This document shows positions 59,401-64,000 of a stretch of DNA of 64,000 nucleotides, one piece after another. The translations under genes were made by a program, and so were the position numbers. The notes below the pieces were generated by a model, which made no database searches, had not been told where the DNA came from, and was given only the letters and a program-made list of their open reading frames with translations. Within the stretch, counting starts at the first letter, position 1, and every line of letters starts with the position of its first letter. The DNA is from Bigelowiella natans CCMP2755 (Eukaryota > Cercozoa > Chlorarachniophyceae), in the NCBI GenBank assembly GCA_000320545.1, contig ADNK01001884.1:18501-82500 (forward strand), in the 5' to 3' direction.

Positions 59401-61028
59401 ATTTGGAGTAGACTTGGAAATATCATTACATTGAAAACCTATACCTCATCAAAAACTGTTTGGGGAATCTGGGCTCTAAATCCATCCGTGAACCCACCCT
59501 GAGCATAGTTGCAGAATTCCTTATGGTGCATCATAAAGGAAGATTTGCTGTATATCATACCGTCTGGTTCATTCGGATTGTATAAGTTAATCCAGATCTC
59601 ACGTCTGCGGAGCTCGAGAATCCAATACCAGCTTCAAGGAAACCACTGATTGAATTAAGAAGTATCATTAGATATTGCTAAATCCCTAACTTGTAGGTTC
59701 TCACTCTTCAGGATAGCTGTCTTCACGAGCATACGAATCCATATCAGAGAGACTATCAAATCCTGAATTTTAAGATTAAGATACAATTGATTATTTACAG
59801 CTACCCTAGGGATTGTTTCACTCACCCCGAAGATATTCCCCCCCAGATGGTCTAACTTCCTCTGTTACGACAGTAGCATCAGGCAAGTTAGTGTTCTAAT
59901 TGTAAATCATTCGAACTGATTGATTTGTACGTATTCCTAGAAGGTTGATCTGTGCAATTTGTTCGTTGATGAGTTGGTCCAACACCGACGAAAATGATTG
60001 GGGATCACTAAATATTGTAGACGCCAAGATTACGAACGTCGGTCGGATCATTGTTGAACGGTTACTCTCACGATGAGTCGAAAAAGGGGGCACGGTTTGG
60101 AGATATCTAATAAAATATGAGTGTTAGTATTAATCATTTTCAGCTCTAATGTCTCCTAGGTGTTGCATAGTGACAGCTAAAATCAATGCTCATGTATTGA
60201 CTAATGTAGATATACCGCAATGATATGGCCTCTTCTTATGATTTTCGTTGCCATCTGTTCCATATCTATGACATCAACCTACAAATGTTCCGAGAAATGG
60301 GCATTCATTCAAAAATGATATGCAAGGAGTACAATTATTTATACAATATTGTCCGGATCGATCAATGGGCTGAGATAGGGGTTTGTGAAATTTGCGTTAA
60401 GACTGAGGACCTACACCACATTATAGTTCAATTTACATAAATTTCGGCCAAAATTGCACAGAAAAACAATGACATTGTTCTGAACACTGTCAGAAGTGGG
60501 AATCATTGATCCATTGTTGAAGTTCCCATAGTAGTGAGTTGGATCCTAAGAAATCAATCAGGATTCACTCGGATCATAAGCGTTAATTGCCATTTTGCCA
60601 TATATTTACTCTTGGAGTCCTCTCTATAGCGCCCCTCACAGCAATAATGCACGCCATGACAAGAACAGGAATGGCGATCTGTGACGCAACAACAAGACAA
60701 TAATGAAGATTATGCTATCATTCAGCCGTAAGATTAGACCTCGAAGAATGTTGTAATAAAATTCCTTCGCTTCACATGCCAATTCTTCACCATCAGGGCC
60801 CACCACTTCAAAAATAAACATCATTAAATCTAATTTCAATTTCATCCAAATGTGCTCGCCTACCTGCTGCCAGTATCGTGGAGTGCAATAGGTACATGCA
60901 TCAGCGAAAGCTGTCAAAAAAACACCCGAAATTATGATCTACTAATCTCGGAAAACCGAAAAAAACATAGGGTCCATCATATCACAAGGTTCGCTTCTCT
61001 GAACATCGCTTTTGGCCTTAGCCTCCAT
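50474..61028 (-). CDS. Full-length ABCA-type ABC transporter, dozens of tiny exons
   Basis: ABCA proteins are two-half membrane ATPases that flip or export lipids. The start at 61028 is [14 protein letters not shown]. It splices (CCTT|GTGATA...GACAG|CTTTC) to [14 protein letters not shown], then [15 protein letters not shown] and [20 protein letters not shown], the usual N-terminal cytosolic stretch and first helix. A large extracytosolic part and helices fill 57.3-60.6 kb. NBD1: Walker [13 protein letters not shown] (57.08 kb), [13 protein letters not shown] (56.78 kb), signature [12 protein letters not shown] (56.51 kb), Walker [14 protein letters not shown] (56.4 kb). The second membrane half spans 52.4-55.3 kb. 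NBD2: [13 protein letters not shown] (52.15 kb), [16 protein letters not shown] (51.92 kb), [10 protein letters not shown] (51.56-51.65 kb), [16 protein letters not shown] (51.37 kb). It ends [16 protein letters not shown] and GPSL, TGA at 50474-50476. Introns are only about 45-70 bases and AT-rich. Both ATPase sites look intact. Confidence 0.9.
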
Positions 61029-62582
61029 GATTGTATCTCGACTCCTAGGCGATCGATGAGATGTGCCTCCTTCCTTCGTTCTTTGTGATCTTGGGTTCCG
61101 TGGAGAAATGGATCATTGAATGTGATGGTTCTGGGAGAGCGACATGACGAAGGACTTGTCGCAGTCACTGCGACCGAATCAACACCGATGGGCACTAAGT
61201 TGAAGACTGATGCAATCAGCAAAAAGCACACGAAGATTTTGGAAACCAAACTCTTCACAGATCGGAAATTGAGGAAGAGCACAACTAGACGAGCGACAAA
61301 GAGTCCGGTGCATTCTGCCAGTGGCACCATTGGAATCACTTCACTTGTTCGTGCAATCCTTTGATGACATTGCAGGGAGTCATTCTTTTGCGAGACTGTT
61401 TTCAGCCTCTTCTGCAACCAACGTCCTTTGTCAATGTTCAAGGAACACTGCTAGACTGGCTGTCAACTTTCCCGGGAGGTTGGGAGTTGCTTCAAACTTG
61501 TTTTTCTCTGAACAGTGGTGGACGTCGTGCGTTTGCACGGGGTGCTCTGCGATGAGTCCTCGCAACAATTTTTGTCGGTGGGCGCAGCCACAACACGTGC
61601 ACTTTCAGTGTGGCAGCCGTCTAGGTTTGCCTGCGGTTTTTGCAACGTGCAATGCAGAGTTCAATGTGCAACGTTCAATGTCCAGGTTGTCTCTCAGTGC
61701 GCATTGCACGACCATGAAGTGCAAGTTGTGATGTGCGTGTGTCGTCGTGTGTCGCGTCCGCGCGTGTGTGTGCATGTGTGTGCAGAGAGCGAGAGAGGGT
61801 GGGATTTTCAATCTTCACTCTGCAAACAAATGATTCTTGCACGTGCCAGCGTGCTTGCCTTGGCGAGAGTGGGCAGAGCGAACGTGCGTGAGTCTGCGAT
61901 GCAAGCATGGAGGCCACTGGTGCAGCAACATTGCTGATCAGAGGCTGTGCATGTCAAACTGACGCGCCCAATGGATGAACTGTGGCCTTGTGCGTGCAGG
62001 ATGCATGGCCATGAGAGATGGATGCCCGCCAACGTGTGCATTTAGCAGTCATCAAAAAGACTCAATCGACAGTGGGCGCACGTGCTTCTTCACGGTGACT
62101 CTGTGACGTGCGATGCAGACGCAGTTGCATCACTACCCGCACAGCCAGTGGTGACCATTCATGAAGCAACTAACGGAATCTGGCTGGCACAGGAATGCCC
62201 CACTGTTCCATCTGGTGAAAGTTTTAACAAATCAGCAAAGAAGTGTTGATGAAGCATCAACAACAACACATTTAGAGTTTGAACGTCATTGAAAATAATG
62301 ATAGCCATAGCAATACAGTTCGTAAGAAGATAGATGTCTTCCCATTCTCACAAATAAACGTACTGGACTGGCTGCTACCTTAAGTTTTGCGTGACCTCCG
62401 TAAATTGCTATGTGTTTCCTGTGATAATGATTAGCAAAAGCGGTACATCCTTAGCGGCAGAAATAATCTGATTCATGAAAGCATGCTCTGCTGGAATGAT
62501 GACACAGTGAGATTCAACACTACAATTAAACAGACCCCCTCCGTTCGTTGTCAGCACCATCATCGTTACATGTTCATCTCCA
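61029..62582. other. Gene-poor TGCATG/GTTCAATG-rich stretch
   Basis: This should contain the ABCA promoter at its left end and the phosphatase 3' UTR at its right. The middle (about 61300-62240) resembles the other gene-poor stretches: GTGCAACG, GTTCAATGT and CGTGCG words. Frames of 80-154 codons occur on both strands without any domain. Confidence 0.5.
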
Positions 62583-63994
62583 TCATAATGCTCCTTGATA
62601 CCTCTCATCTTGCGAGAGTTCGTCGTCATGAGTCGAAATTTGAGGATGTATGGGATCGAATCCTCCATCATCATTATTTTTATTATCACCCTTCACGAGA
62701 TATTCTCTTACCTGCTCATCACATGCTTTCCATCGATGAACAGCATTTTTTACTTACTTGCAACGATATCGGCATATAATTATGATGCGGTTCGCTCTAA
62801 CTGGCTGTATTCTTCCATGTATCATGAAAATGTATTGTTTTGTGAACTGTGGCGTGCTTCTTCTACCTCGCAATTCTGGAATGAAATTCCAAGATTCGCC
62901 AGAAAAATATTATGATGTGCGACGACGATGACGTCCTTTTCAGGCCTTTCCAACATCCACTAAAAACAGGGTATATCATCACAAACAACCCCATTTCGGT
63001 TGCGTGCGGAATCAGAAGACTGCTACCTTTTTAAATCTATTAAATCTCTTCGTTAGAAGTGGCCCTTGATCCCTGTAATCGTCTTTCTTTTCATGCCAAT
63101 CTAACGTAAAAGGCAGCATTCAAGAAAAACAAACCATATCATATCATAGCTCTGTTTTACTTAAATTTTTTTAATAGTGTGTGCAAAATGTATCCCTCGT
63201 TGCATTTGTAGTTACTAAACACATCACTCTTGCAAACATCTTCAATTCAACCAACCTTCTTGAATATAAGAAAAATCGATGAAGTCGTGCTTCTTAAATT
63301 CTTCCTTGACTTCACTGAGAGGCCTCCCACAATCGCAATTTATTTCTCCGGTTTCTTGGATGTCGGCATTACATACCTTGATAATTACGAAAATAGTGCA
63401 GATGATCGATTAGTAAAATGTAATTGAGACTTAGATTGTCTCTAGGGATCTTCAGAGTCGTGAGCGTTGTATGAAGAAGATGTTTGCAAGAGTGATATGT
63501 TTAGTAACTACAAATGCAAGCGGTCCTTTGTTGCCCAAGCTTAAGTGTCCGTCAAAAGCTGTCAACGCTATTGGAAACAATAAGTAATAAGATGTTGTAG
63601 CAGTTCTATCCAGCCGTTACGTAACCAACCTGTCTGCAAGGTCCTCCTTAATGGCGACACGATCAGCAAGGTCTTCTCGTTCTTCGATTCATTTTCTTTA
63701 ATGATTTCGTTCAGAATTTTATGTTCTTGAATTGATGAAGCTTGATCAAATCCAAGCGGGGTAAGCCCAGGGTCCCGTATCTGCCAGATAGTGATGATAT
63801 TGATAAGGAGGTTAAATTATTTCTCTCGGTGATCGTGGTGGTGGTAGTAATGGTAGGAACGGTACGGACACATACATTCTACTTATGCTGCTGCAGGGCT
63901 TCACCATTTCGGTGCGTTTACATTCAAGAATTATTTAGAATACCTTTCTGCCCTCTTCTTTTCTTCCAGCTTCGAAAAAGACGTTATGTTCCGC
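62583..63994 (-). CDS. Histidine phosphatase (phosphoglycerate-mutase-like), 3' part; gene continues past window end
   Basis: Exons in window: 63994-63944, 63780-63630, 63558-63512, 63376-63256, 63100-63027, 62959-62867 and 62711-62583, all in phase. The first exon begins AEHNVFFEAGR, which follows the catalytic RHG motif; the RHG itself is in the preceding exon outside the window. Then come LTPLGFDQASSIQ, LLIVSPLRRTLQT (substrate-pocket Arg pair), LAFVCNADIQETGEINCDCG (acidic QE region), SEVKEEFKKHDFIDF, DWHEKKDDYRDQGPLL, VIVVAHHNIFLANLGI (second catalytic His) and NCEVREYLVKG, ending with an acidic tail at the TGA in 62583-62585. The pattern resembles fungal PMU1/PGAM-like phosphatases more than glycolytic mutase. 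The exon at 63256-63376 lies between the arms of a long inverted repeat. Confidence 0.88.
63200..63519. repeat. Inverted repeat, 44-bp arms 1 mismatch, flanking one exon
   Basis: The arm at 63200-63243 is the reverse complement of 63476-63519 at 43 of 44 positions; the arms read TTGCATTTGTAGTTACTAAA... and its complement. The upper arm covers the last 8 bases of the upstream exon plus its GTAGTT donor. The lower arm lies wholly in the next intron. Confidence 0.93.
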
Positions 63995-64000
63995 CTAGAT

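Noticed and set aside
60636-60917. 93-codon frame reading [12 protein letters not shown]
   Set aside because: It is a shadow of the ABCA exon. The true frame reads [15 protein letters not shown] and splices in phase to [12 protein letters not shown].
61116-61441. Hydrophobic minus-strand frame upstream of ABCA
   Set aside because: It overlaps the ABCA start in a different frame and could only be 5' UTR. The phase-matched first exon [14 protein letters not shown] explains the gene better.
61321-61937. Plus-strand frames of 136 and 140 codons
   Set aside because: They fall in low-complexity GTGTGC/GTTCAATG DNA, show Cys-rich nonsense composition and match no family.
62408-62689. 93-codon minus-strand frame after the phosphatase
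   Set aside because: It overlaps the true last phosphatase exon (VREYLVKG...) in another frame, which joins in phase to NCE.

Overview
This window is nuclear DNA from a eukaryote with many introns. Coding sequence lies in small GT-AG exons that must be joined, and I rebuilt genes by splice phase and family motifs. Two proteins point to a photosynthetic cell with a complex (secondary) plastid. Psb28, a photosystem II protein, and a HugZ/PNPOx-like protein each begin with a hydrophobic signal peptide followed by a basic, Ser/Ala-rich, transit-like stretch. Neither has the Phe expected after the cleavage site in red-lineage plastids. With the dense short introns and abundant microsatellites, this suggests a chlorarachniophyte alga (Bigelowiella-like). 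The organism call is inference.

Layout. 0.4-6.4 kb: ribosomal protein eL37 (-), a secreted or membrane-anchored Sel1-repeat protein (+) and a retropepsin-like aspartic protease (+). 7.4-14.3 kb: a mitochondrial 2-oxoacid dehydrogenase E1 with alpha and beta subunits in one chain (-). 15.1-17.1 kb: a 5'-truncated non-LTR retrotransposon lying between two TA microsatellites (-). 17.8-24.7 kb: a very large membrane protein with six copies of an unrecognised PF-GG...Q..GW motif, apparently fused to a C-terminal HSL-type alpha/beta hydrolase (-). 26.3-27.6 kb: a small unrecognised multipass protein (-).

28.3-31.4 kb: the HugZ-like protein (+), convergent with Psb28 (-, 32.6-33.9 kb). 34.3-40.3 kb: an NT5DC-type HAD 5'-nucleotidase (+). 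41.5-44.1 kb: an esterase-like alpha/beta hydrolase (-), divergent from an RWD-DUF1115-IMPACT protein (+, 44.6-46.7 kb). 48.5-49.6 kb: an intronless seven-helix protein (+). 50.5-61.0 kb: a full-length ABCA-type transporter split into dozens of tiny exons (-). 62.6 kb to the window end: a histidine phosphatase (-), cut by the window edge.

The genes form no operon or obvious pathway. The strongest local links are shared divergent promoter regions (eL37/Sel1, Psb28/NT5DC, hydrolase/IMPACT) and the adjacent pair of plastid-targeted proteins. Gene-poor stretches fall into two classes: microsatellite-rich DNA, and DNA unusually rich in palindromic CTAG/TGCA words. No tRNA, rRNA or CRISPR was found.
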